Made by a program: the position numbers and the translations under genes | Shown here: piece after piece, positions 1-6,409 of the stretch | Layout: each line of letters starts with the position of its first letter | Position numbering within the stretch: the stretch's first letter is position 1 | Assembly: GCA_050250795.1 (NCBI GenBank) | Contig: JBFWNZ010000160.1 | Location: 1-8,433 of the forward strand | DNA: 8,433 nt | Reading direction: 5' to 3' | Source: JBFWNZ01 sp050250795 | GTDB lineage: Bacteria > Pseudomonadota > Alphaproteobacteria > UBA8366 | Notes under the pieces: generated by a model | Told to the model about the DNA's origin: nothing | Databases searched by the model: none | What the model saw: only the letters and a program-made list of their open reading frames with translations

Positions 1-215
1 CCGATGATCGCGATCTTCGAGGTCACGATATGGGTCCCGCCCAGGCCGTCGATCTGCATCACGTCGGGTGTGCCCATCACCCGCTTCAGCAGCGCATCGC
101 GCGCCGCCCCCGGCGGCGGCACGTCATGGTCGAGGAAAAACACGCCCTTGCTGGTGCCGCCGCGCACGATGGAGCACCGGATGCCGATCTGTTCGCTGTC
201 GAGATAGCGCGTCAT
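1..215 (-). CDS. PrpF-family isomerase, copy A (partial, N-terminal 71 residues)
   Basis: This is the N-terminal part of a PrpF-family protein (family members are 2-methylaconitate cis-trans isomerase, 4-oxalomesaconate tautomerase/isomerase and 3-methylitaconate isomerase, about 390 residues). The rest lies beyond the left edge. The start is ATG at 215-213, preceded by a good ribosome binding site (GGGGAAGGAAAC on the minus strand). Visible motifs are RGGTSKG at residues 18-24, typical of the family, and the THIVTSK segment whose Lys67 corresponds, from memory, to the catalytic lysine of LigU. The partner cysteine would lie outside the window. It is 68/71 identical to copy B just upstream; the differences are T2A, L28F and I71V (A to B). 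It begins 38 bases after copy B ends, so it is very probably co-transcribed. The substrate is unknown. Whether the missing part is intact cannot be seen. Confidence 0.9.
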   Translation of the reverse strand, partial: MTRYLDSEQIGIRCSIVRGGTSKGVFFLDHDVPPPGAARDALLKRVMGTPDVMQIDGLGGTHIVTSKIAII

Positions 216-253
216 GCCCGTTTCCTTCCCCGATTATCCTTGTTGCCGGCCGC

Positions 254-1438
254 TCAATACGCGGCAGAGGTCGGCACGTAGACGGTGCCGTCCATGATCT
301 TGCGGGCGGTGCGCATGAAGCCCAGCCGCTCGAATTCCACACCCATCTCGTTGTTCGCCGGCTTCGACACGACGCCGACCGTGGTCACGCCGAGCGGATG
401 GGCGATGCGCAGATCGTCGCGCGCCGCCGCCGCCTCGCCGACGATCCGGTTGACCACCGAGCCCGGAATGCGCGAGGCGGCCGAGGTGCACATGCTGCCC
501 GTGCCCGCGACGCTGTGGTGACAGGTGTTCATGCAGATCATGCGCAGCTTCAAATCCATGCTGCCGGCCGCCATGGTCTCGCCGCGCATATTCGCATAGT
601 CGCCCGGCCCCGCGATGTAGGTGAGGATCGGGAACAGCGCCTGCTCGTCATCGACCTTGCGCCAGTCGCTGACCATGCCGGCAAGCTGGGCCGCCTTGCC
701 GCGAATCTCGCGGCAGCGGTCGAGCAGCGCCTTGTCGTGGCAGATCGCGTCGGGATGCTCGTCGCCGGTCGCGCCGACATCGGACGCCCGGACGAAGACA
801 TAGGGATTGGAGAAGTCGCAGATCGTGACCTCGACCTTCCTTCCGTCCTCAAGCGCGATCTCGTCGCGACGGTTGCCGGTGGGCAGCGTGCGGCCGGTGA
901 GACCGCCACCGGTCGCGCTGTAATCCATGAACACGCCCGCGCCCGTGCCCGGGACGCCGGCGATGGCAACGTTCCCCTTCACCTTGGCGCGGCCGTTATG
1001 CACCGGCACATGCGCGCGCAGCACCTTCCTGGTGTTGGTGTTGAAGATGCGCACCAGGGTCGTATCGCTGCCCGGGTCGGGCCGCACCAGCCCCGCATCG
1101 ACCGAGAACGGCCCCACACCGGCGGAGATGTTGCCGCAATTGCCGGCATAGTCGATCACGTCGCGCGCCATCTCCACCTGGGCGAAGGTGTAATCGACAT
1201 CCGCGTCCTCGCGGTCGGAGCGGCCGACGATCGCGATCTTCGAGGTCACGATATGGGTCCCGCCCAGGCCGTCGATCTGCATCACGTCGGGCGTGCCCAT
1301 CACCCGCTTCAGCAGCGCATCGCGCGCGGCACCCGGCGGCGGCACGTCATGGTCGAAGAAGAACACGCCCTTGCTGGTGCCACCGCGCACGATGGAGCAG
1401 CGGATGCCGATCTGTTCGCTGTCGAGATAGCGCGCCAT
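254..1438 (-). CDS. PrpF-family isomerase, copy B (4-oxalomesaconate tautomerase / 2-methylaconitate isomerase-like)
   Basis: This is a complete 394-residue protein, the usual family length. PrpF proteins have a two-lobed diaminopimelate-epimerase-like fold and move a proton to shift or isomerise a C=C bond in unsaturated di- or tricarboxylates without a cofactor. Visible motifs are RGGTSKG (18-24), THIVTSK with Lys67, GNCGNIS with Cys101 (99-105), PGTGA (163-167), CHHSVAGTGSMCTSAASRIPG (306-326, given by range only as a conserved glycine/cysteine-rich block), HPLG (347-350) and MRTARKIMDG (375-384). Lys67 and Cys101 match the spacing of the LigU catalytic pair Lys66/Cys100 as I recall it. 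The ATG at 1438 is chosen over an in-frame ATG 19 codons upstream because it has the GGGAAGGGAAC site before it and aligns with copy A and the family N-terminus. It follows the Mo-hydroxylase gene by 102 bases. Exact substrate (4-oxalomesaconate, 2-methylaconitate, 3-methylitaconate or another) cannot be decided. Confidence 0.92.
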   Translation of the reverse strand: MARYLDSEQIGIRCSIVRGGTSKGVFFFDHDVPPPGAARDALLKRVMGTPDVMQIDGLGGTHIVTSKIAIVGRSDREDADVDYTFAQVEMARDVIDYAGNCGNISAGVGPFSVDAGLVRPDPGSDTTLVRIFNTNTRKVLRAHVPVHNGRAKVKGNVAIAGVPGTGAGVFMDYSATGGGLTGRTLPTGNRRDEIALEDGRKVEVTICDFSNPYVFVRASDVGATGDEHPDAICHDKALLDRCREIRGKAAQLAGMVSDWRKVDDEQALFPILTYIAGPGDYANMRGETMAAGSMDLKLRMICMNTCHHSVAGTGSMCTSAASRIPGSVVNRIVGEAAAARDDLRIAHPLGVTTVGVVSKPANNEMGVEFERLGFMRTARKIMDGTVYVPTSAAY

Positions 1439-1540
1439 GGCGGTTCCCTTCCCAAAGACCCGACTGCCCGCGTTGCGGCAGGCATTTGAAGTCAATCTAC
1501 CGCAATCGTCCGGACCAATCCACGGGCTGACGCGGGCGCG
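1439..1540 (-). promoter_or_regulatory. 102-base gap before the PrpF pair with short repeated motifs (possible regulatory site, weak)
   Basis: This is an intergenic gap inside the operon, locally less GC-rich at 1484-1522. On the plus strand it holds three CAATC words (1493-1497, 1503-1507, 1516-1520), the palindrome GTCCGGAC (1508-1515) between the second and third, and the inverted repeat TTGA-AG-TCAA (1486-1495). A bulged stem (1464-1481, CTGCCCGC/GCGGCAG around GTT) lies nearer the PrpF start; no T-tract follows, so it is not a convincing terminator. No sigma-70 -35/-10 pair could be found reading toward PrpF. The gap may hold an internal regulatory site for the two isomerases, or nothing functional. 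Confidence 0.25.
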
Positions 1541-3874
1541 TCAGGTATGCGCTTTCGCCGCCCGCACCAGCGCCACGATCCGCTCCGGCGTCACCGGCAC
1601 ATCGTCGATCCGCACGCCGAAGGACTTGAGCGCGTTCTCGATGGCGCCGGCGATCACCGCCGGGGCCGGGATCGTGCCGCCCTCGCCCGCGCCCTTCACG
1701 CCCAGCGGGTTCATCGGCGTAGGCGATTCCATATGAACCTGGGCCACAACCGGCACCTCGGGCGCCGAGGGCAGCAGGTACTCGCCGAAATTCGCCGTCA
1801 CCGGCTGGGCGTTCTCGTCGTATTTCATCCACTCGAACAGCGCATTGCCGACGCCATGCGCGACGCCGCCCGTCACCTGCCCCTCCACGATCATCGGGTT
1901 CAGCACGGTGCCGCAGTCATGGCCGGTGGTGTAGCGCAGGATATGCACCTGCCCGGTCTCGATATCGACCTCCACCTCCGCGACATGACAGCCATTGGCA
2001 TAGACCGCCTGGGTCGGCGTGAAATGCGCCGTTTCGTCAAGCCCGACCGGCAAGGCGCGCGGCAGGGCGAAGCCCGGCATGCCGTTGGCGATGCGGGCCA
2101 GTTCGCGAAAGCTGCGGCCCATTTCCGGCACGCCCTTCACGAAGGCGCGGCCCTCGGCCAGTTCGATATCCTGCTCCGCCGCTTCCAGAACATGGGCGGC
2201 GACCTTGCGCAGCTTGTCGGCCACGCCGCGCGCGGCGATCAGGGCCGAGCTGCCGGCATTGGCGGTGATCCGGCTGGCGAAGGTGCCGATGCCGCGCGGC
2301 ATCGCCTTCGTATCCGCCAGCACGACATCGATCGCATCGAGCGGCAGGCCCAGTTCGTCGGCGACAAGCTGGGCGAACATGGTGCGGTGCCCCTGCCCCT
2401 GCGGCGCGGCAGCCGTCTCGACCACCGCCCGGCCGTCGGTGCCGACGCGGACCGTCACGCCCTCGAACGGGCCGAGACCGGTGCCCTCGACATAGCTGGC
2501 GGTCGCGATGCCGACATAGCGGCCCTCGGCCAGCGCCGCCGACTGCCGCGCCGGGAACCCGGCATAGTCGGCACGGGCCAGGGTCATCTCCTGGCAGGCC
2601 GGATAGTCGCCGCTGTCATAGGTGACGGGGCTGCCGTCGCGGAAGGTCAGGCCCGGCGCATAGGGCATCTGGTCGGGGCGCACGAAGTTGCGGCGGCGCA
2701 GCTCGGCCGGGTCGAGCCCGATCCGCTCCGCCGCGCGGTCCATCAGCCGCTCCATCGCGAACACCGCCTGCGGCCGGCCGGCGCCGCGCACCGGCGTGGT
2801 CGAGACCTTGTTGGTGTAGACCGCGGTCATGCCCATGCGATAGGCCGGAACGACATAGGGACCGGGTACCGTTGTCGCCGAGATATAGGGCGTGACGATG
2901 CCCCAGGGCAGATGCGCACCGCCATCGTGGATGAAGCGCCCGCGCAGGCCGAGGATGCGGCCCTCGGCGTCCAGCGCCAGTTCGGCCTCCCACCACTGGT
3001 CGCGCTCCTGGTACATGGCGACGAAATGCTCGCGCCGGTCCTCGACCCATTTGACCGGCCGGCCGCAGAGCCGCGCCGCGGCGGCGGCGGCGATCTGCTC
3101 GGGATAGGGCGGCCCCTTCGGGCCGAAACCGCCGCCGACATCGGGCGCCACCACCCGCACCCGCTCGTTGGCGAGGTCCAGCATGCCGGCCACCGCATCG
3201 CGCAGGATGTGCGGCATCTGGGTGTTGGCCCACAGCGTCAGCGTATCCGACAGCGCATCCGGCACCGCCAGCACGGCGCGGCATTCCATCGGCTGGGCAC
3301 CGCCGCGATGCTGGAAGAAGCGCCCCTCCACCACATGCGCCGCAGCGGCGAAGGCCGCCTCGACATCGCCGTAACCGACCTTGATATCCGCGATCACATT
3401 GTCGGGTAGGTCCGCATGCGCGCGCGGCGCCCCCGGTGCCAGCGCCGCCCTTCCGTCGGAAGCCGCCGGCAGCGGCTGACAGTCCACCTCGACCAAGGCC
3501 GCCGCGTCCTCGGCGACATAGCGGCTGTCGGCCAGCACCATGGCGATGGGGTCGCCGACATAGACCGCCTCGTCCCGGACCAGCACATGCTGCGCCTTGG
3601 GATGCTTGATGGCGGCATTCGGCACCGGCAGCGGCAGCGGCTCCTGCCCCGCCGTTCCCGGCAGGTCGGCAAAGCTGTAGACCGCATGCACGCCGGGCAG
3701 CGCCCGTGCAGCGGCGGCATCGATGCCCCGGACGCGGGCATGGGCGTAACCGCTGCGCACGAAGGCCAGATGCAGCATGCCCGGAACGGCGATGTCGTCG
3801 ACGAACCGTCCGCGCCCGGTCAGCAGCGCCGGGTCCTCCAGCCGCTTGACGGCGCTGCCGACGAGGCTGGCCAT
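1541..3874 (-). CDS. Molybdopterin-binding large subunit of a form II Mo hydroxylase (xanthine dehydrogenase / CoxL-like family)
   Basis: This 777-residue protein is the catalytic subunit type that binds Mo with molybdopterin cytosine dinucleotide and hydroxylates a heterocycle, aldehyde or similar carbon using water. The N-terminal a/b-hammerhead domain (roughly 15-135) begins RLEDPALLTGRGRFVDD. The Mo-binding domain follows, with DVGGGFGPK (245-253), the active-site loop VRGAGRP (362-368), the cofactor motif PQGQGH (491-496) and GVKGAGEGG (725-733), whose Glu731 matches the catalytic glutamate. The loop lacks the AYRCSFR sequence of true CO dehydrogenase, so this is a form II enzyme with an organic substrate. 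The ATG at 3874 overlaps the upstream crotonase stop by one base (TGATG). An in-frame extension to 4357 would lie inside the crotonase gene and is rejected. No [2Fe-2S] or FAD subunit gene adjoins it, which such three-subunit enzymes need; they may lie left of the window or elsewhere. Substrate is not identifiable. Confidence 0.94.
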   Translation of the reverse strand: MASLVGSAVKRLEDPALLTGRGRFVDDIAVPGMLHLAFVRSGYAHARVRGIDAAAARALPGVHAVYSFADLPGTAGQEPLPLPVPNAAIKHPKAQHVLVRDEAVYVGDPIAMVLADSRYVAEDAAALVEVDCQPLPAASDGRAALAPGAPRAHADLPDNVIADIKVGYGDVEAAFAAAAHVVEGRFFQHRGGAQPMECRAVLAVPDALSDTLTLWANTQMPHILRDAVAGMLDLANERVRVVAPDVGGGFGPKGPPYPEQIAAAAAARLCGRPVKWVEDRREHFVAMYQERDQWWEAELALDAEGRILGLRGRFIHDGGAHLPWGIVTPYISATTVPGPYVVPAYRMGMTAVYTNKVSTTPVRGAGRPQAVFAMERLMDRAAERIGLDPAELRRRNFVRPDQMPYAPGLTFRDGSPVTYDSGDYPACQEMTLARADYAGFPARQSAALAEGRYVGIATASYVEGTGLGPFEGVTVRVGTDGRAVVETAAAPQGQGHRTMFAQLVADELGLPLDAIDVVLADTKAMPRGIGTFASRITANAGSSALIAARGVADKLRKVAAHVLEAAEQDIELAEGRAFVKGVPEMGRSFRELARIANGMPGFALPRALPVGLDETAHFTPTQAVYANGCHVAEVEVDIETGQVHILRYTTGHDCGTVLNPMIVEGQVTGGVAHGVGNALFEWMKYDENAQPVTANFGEYLLPSAPEVPVVAQVHMESPTPMNPLGVKGAGEGGTIPAPAVIAGAIENALKSFGVRIDDVPVTPERIVALVRAAKAHT

Positions 3875-4593
3875 CAGCGCGACTTCACGGTCGCCAGCGT
3901 GAATCCGGCGAGATCGGAGGCGATACGCGGATCGGCGTCGATGCCGTTGTTGAGATAGCGCTTCACCGTGCGGACGTTGATGGCCGGATACTCGGCCATC
4001 GAGGCCAGCAGCCCCTCCACCTCCGCCTCCAGATTGCCGCCGAGGATGACGCGGCTGGCAAGCCCGGCCGACACCGCCGTCTGCGCGTCGATCTCGGCCC
4101 GGCTGTAGACCATCCCGGCGCGCATCTTGGCGGAGACCTTCGCCAGCGCGAACAGCGCCAGGGTCGGTGCGATATCGTAGCCCATCTCCGACAGTGCAAA
4201 GCGCGCATCGTCGGCGACATAGGCGATGTCGCAGGCGCCGACCATCGCACAGCCGAAGCCGATGGCCTTGCCGCGCACGGACGCGATCACCGGCACCGGA
4301 CAGTCGCGGATGGCCCCGTAGACGTCCAGGATCGTGCGGGCGACGCGGCCGTGCCACTCCATGCCCGTTTTGGGCGGGTTGGCCCGGTCCACCGCGCTGT
4401 CGCGGCCGACGCAGAAATCCTGGCCGGCGCCGGTCAGCAGCACGGCGCGCAGCTCGTCATCCTCCGCCAGCGCAGCCAGCTCCGCCTTGAGCCGCTGCGC
4501 CATGTCGCGCGAGACGAGATTGCCCTTGTCCGGGCGGTTCAAGGTGACGCGGACGATGTTCCCCGTCCGCGCGATCAGGATGTCCTCAGCCAT
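3874..4593 (-). CDS. Enoyl-CoA hydratase/isomerase (crotonase) family protein lacking one catalytic glutamate
   Basis: This 239-residue crotonase-fold protein is slightly shorter than the usual 255-260. The CoA thioester oxyanion-hole segments are GAGQDFCVGRD (55-65) and ASVRGKAIGFGCAMVGACD (104-122). Aligned by eye with rat mitochondrial enoyl-CoA hydratase, the position of Glu144 is Ala116, while Glu164 is kept as Glu136 in ARFALSEMG (130-138). Canonical hydration uses both glutamates, so a simple hydratase is unlikely. Δ3-Δ2 isomerase, hydrolase, lyase or another crotonase reaction on a CoA ester fits better, but which one is unknown. The start ATG at 4593 has GGGGAGAAA eight or so bases before it. 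It follows CoxG by 112 bases and its stop overlaps the Mo-subunit start, suggesting coupled synthesis and a role in the same pathway. Confidence 0.9.
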   Translation of the reverse strand: MAEDILIARTGNIVRVTLNRPDKGNLVSRDMAQRLKAELAALAEDDELRAVLLTGAGQDFCVGRDSAVDRANPPKTGMEWHGRVARTILDVYGAIRDCPVPVIASVRGKAIGFGCAMVGACDIAYVADDARFALSEMGYDIAPTLALFALAKVSAKMRAGMVYSRAEIDAQTAVSAGLASRVILGGNLEAEVEGLLASMAEYPAINVRTVKRYLNNGIDADPRIASDLAGFTLATVKSR

Positions 4594-4705
4594 GTCGTTT
4601 CTCCCCGTGCCGCCTCATCCGCCGTCAGGCTCAGGATGGGGGCGTTATGATTCGCTCTTCCCGTCCCCCGTCCGAGCCGGACGACGGACCGGGGGGTGCG
4701 CGCTG
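4594..4705. other. 112-base gap between coxG-like and crotonase genes with a short hairpin
   Basis: The gap contains a perfect short inverted repeat, CGTCCG-AGC-CGGACG at 4669-4683. On the minus (operon) strand it lies just after the CoxG-like stop codon. It is followed by G/A-rich sequence, not a run of T, so it is not a standard intrinsic terminator. It might stabilise an mRNA 3' end or be chance in GC-rich DNA. The ribosome binding site for the crotonase gene (GGGGAGAAA on the minus strand) is at the low-coordinate end. No promoter was recognised. Confidence 0.3.
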
Positions 4706-5314
4706 TCACCTGCCGCCGAAGAGGCCGGCGAGCCAGCGGCGGATCGCGCCCCAGAGGATCGAGAAGCCGCCGGCCGGTGCAGCCGGTGCCGGCGCGGACG
4801 GAACCGCCGGTGCCGCGGCTTCGCCGGCGCAGCAGGGCGGCAGCGCCGCCGTCCCGCGTTCGGCCAGGATGCGCTGGCGCAGGCACTCGGCGAAACGCGC
4901 GGTCATCTCCTCCGACACGCTTTTTATGATGCCCGCGCTGCGCCCGTACTGGGCGACCGGGCCGGACAGTTGGAGATCGGTGACGATGCGGACCAGCGTG
5001 CGGCCCTCGCCCGCATCGGTAAGGCCGAAATCGACCTCGGCATTGGCGCCGCCGCGCCCCTTGGCCTCGCGCCCGGCCGCCGTCATATGCGCCCGATGCC
5101 CGGCATCGTCGCGCTCGACATAGCGGGCCTCGCCGGCAAAGGCGAGCGCGACCGGGCCAAGCTTCACCGAGACCTTGCCCTTGTAGGTCAGGGGATCGAC
5201 GACCTCGGTCAGTTCCGCGCCGGGCACGCAGGGCACCACGCGCTGCACATCGGTCAGGATGGCCCATGCCTCGGACGGGGGCACGGGGACTTCGAAGCTG
5301 TTCTCAATCTGCAT
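4706..5314 (-). CDS. CoxG-family SRPBCC-domain protein (Mo-hydroxylase accessory)
   Basis: This 202-residue protein is of the COXG family. The N-terminal helix-grip SRPBCC domain (about 1-150) starts with NSFEVPVPPSEAWAILTD, then PGAEL (31-35), YKGKVSVKLGP (44-54), and the typical segment LSGPVAQYGRSAGII followed by SVSEEM (116-137). An Ala/Pro-rich linker (about 156-183) leads to an amphipathic tail, FSILWGAIRRWLAGLF (184-199), which likely sits on the inner face of the membrane. CoxG tethers CO dehydrogenase to the membrane, and a mycobacterial CoxG has been reported to bind quinone and pass electrons to it; family members also accompany non-CO form II enzymes. Here it probably serves the Mo hydroxylase encoded two genes downstream. 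The start at 5314 gives a standard N-terminus, although its ribosome binding site is weak. It sits 51 bases after the imine reductase gene. Confidence 0.9.
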   Translation of the reverse strand: MQIENSFEVPVPPSEAWAILTDVQRVVPCVPGAELTEVVDPLTYKGKVSVKLGPVALAFAGEARYVERDDAGHRAHMTAAGREAKGRGGANAEVDFGLTDAGEGRTLVRIVTDLQLSGPVAQYGRSAGIIKSVSEEMTARFAECLRQRILAERGTAALPPCCAGEAAAPAVPSAPAPAAPAGGFSILWGAIRRWLAGLFGGR

Positions 5315-5365
5315 CGGGCTCGCTGCGTTCGGGTTCCGGGCGGGCGGACGGAACTGTATCAGCCG

Positions 5366-6391
5366 TCAGGCGGCCCCGGCCAGCGCGCGAAGCTCGGCCA
5401 GGAAGGGGGCCGCCACCCGCACGCCCTCGACCGGCGTGCGCTCGCGCGCCAGGAACCGCCGCTCCGAAGGCAGGCGCGTGCCCTCCTCCTCCAGGATCGC
5501 GGCGAACAGCGCCTCGGCCCGGCCCATCGCGTGGCTGGTCTCGCCGGGCGCCGCGAAGCAGGCCGGGTCGATGGCGATGAAGAACTGGCCGGCATTGGCG
5601 GGGCCGCCATCCGCGGGCTTGTGCATCTCCACCGCCTCCAGGCTCGAAAAGCCGCCGGTCAGGGAGGAGGCAAGCAATTCGACCATCAGCGCGATGGCCG
5701 TGCCCTTGTGCCCGCCGAAGGTGAGCTGCGCCCCGGCCAGCGCCGCCGTGGCATCGGTCGTCGGCTTGCCGTCCTTGTCGATGGCCCAGCCCGGCTTGAG
5801 CGCCTTGCCCTCGCGGCGATGAATCTCGATCTCGCCGCGCGCGATGGCGGCCGAGGCCTGGTCGAACACCATCGGCGGCTTGCCCGGCCGCGGCCAGGCG
5901 AAGGCCATCGGATTGGTGCCGTAGATGCGCCGCCGGCCGCCCCAATGCGCGACGCTGGCGCGCGAGTTGACGAAGGTCATCGCGACCAGCCCCGCATCCG
6001 CGATCGGCTCGACATCCCACCACAGCGCGCCGAAATGGTTGCTGTTGACGACGGACATGGCGGCGATGCCGCGGCGGCGCGCCCGCTCGATCAAGAGCGG
6101 CCGGCCGGCCGCCACCGCGCGCGGCCAAAAGCCGTTGTCGCCATCGACGCGAATCGCGGTGTCGGTCAGTTCCTGCACCCGCGGGACCGAGCGCGCATTC
6201 ACCCGGCCGCTGCGCAGCGAGGCGCAATAGCCCGGCAGGCGGTGGATGCCATGCGCCTGGCATTCATCCTGCTCGCAGGCGGTCATGTGCTCGGCAACGG
6301 CCTGGGCATTCTCTTCCGACAGGCCGGCAGCGCGCAGCGCGCGCAGGCACAGCGCACGGATTTCGTCGAGGGTCAGACGGACCTCTTCCAT
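5366..6391 (-). CDS. Ldh_2-family NAD(P)H oxidoreductase, probably Δ1-piperideine-2-carboxylate/Δ1-pyrroline-2-carboxylate reductase-like
   Basis: This 341-residue protein belongs to the malate/L-lactate dehydrogenase-2 family, which lacks the classical Rossmann fold. Members reduce or oxidise 2-keto/2-hydroxy acids or reduce cyclic imino acids. Motifs are QAHGIHRLPGY (45-55) with the presumed catalytic His47, NSNHFGALWWDVEP (116-129), IYGTNPMAFAWPRPG (156-170), FDQASAAIARGEIEI (176-190) and FGGHKGTAIALMVELL (225-240). The NSNHF..LW.DVEP and FGGHKG...MVELLA..LTGG patterns recall Pseudomonas DpkA, the cyclic-imine reductase, more than malate or sulfolactate dehydrogenases; this is from memory of the family, not a search. 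The substrate could therefore be a cyclic ketimine acid, or a 2-oxo acid. The ATG at 6391 has TGGAG just upstream. It lies 18 bases after the FAD oxidoreductase gene, so the two are probably co-transcribed and act on related amino/imino acids. Confidence 0.88.
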   Translation of the reverse strand: MEEVRLTLDEIRALCLRALRAAGLSEENAQAVAEHMTACEQDECQAHGIHRLPGYCASLRSGRVNARSVPRVQELTDTAIRVDGDNGFWPRAVAAGRPLLIERARRRGIAAMSVVNSNHFGALWWDVEPIADAGLVAMTFVNSRASVAHWGGRRRIYGTNPMAFAWPRPGKPPMVFDQASAAIARGEIEIHRREGKALKPGWAIDKDGKPTTDATAALAGAQLTFGGHKGTAIALMVELLASSLTGGFSSLEAVEMHKPADGGPANAGQFFIAIDPACFAAPGETSHAMGRAEALFAAILEEEGTRLPSERRFLARERTPVEGVRVAAPFLAELRALAGAA

Positions 6392-6409
6392 GGAGACTCC
6401 AGCAATGGA

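Larger units (their letters stand above)
1..1438 (-). repeat. Tandem gene duplication of the PrpF genes
   Basis: Bases 1-215 align without gaps to 1224-1438, offset 1223, with 9 mismatches (about 96% identity): positions 5, 69, 105, 108, 134, 138, 159, 177 and 212. Three change an amino acid and six are silent. Similarity continues about 15 bases upstream of each start codon, so the ribosome binding site was copied too, then fades. The full extent is hidden by the window edge. Confidence 0.9.

Noticed and set aside
1464..1481. Intrinsic terminator between the Mo-subunit and PrpF genes
   Set aside because: The stem has a bulge and only about seven pairs, with no following T-tract on the operon strand.
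1439..1495. Longer start for PrpF copy B (19 extra residues)
   Set aside because: The extension has no family similarity and no good ribosome binding site, whereas the ATG at 1438 has one and matches copy A.
1502..1518. Sigma-54 (-24/-12) promoter-like element on the minus strand, TTGGTCCG...ATTGC
   Set aside because: The GG to GC distance is 13 bases instead of the required 12, and the -24 half departs from TGGCAC.
3875..4357. 161-residue N-terminal extension of the Mo-hydroxylase subunit
   Set aside because: It lies entirely within the crotonase gene in another frame; the family N-terminus (RLEDPALLTGRGRFVDD) starts just after the ATG at 3874.
1541..5314. Carbon monoxide dehydrogenase (CoxL with CoxG)
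   Set aside because: The active-site loop reads VRGAGRP, not the Cys-containing AYRCSFR of true CO dehydrogenase, and CoxM/CoxS are absent.
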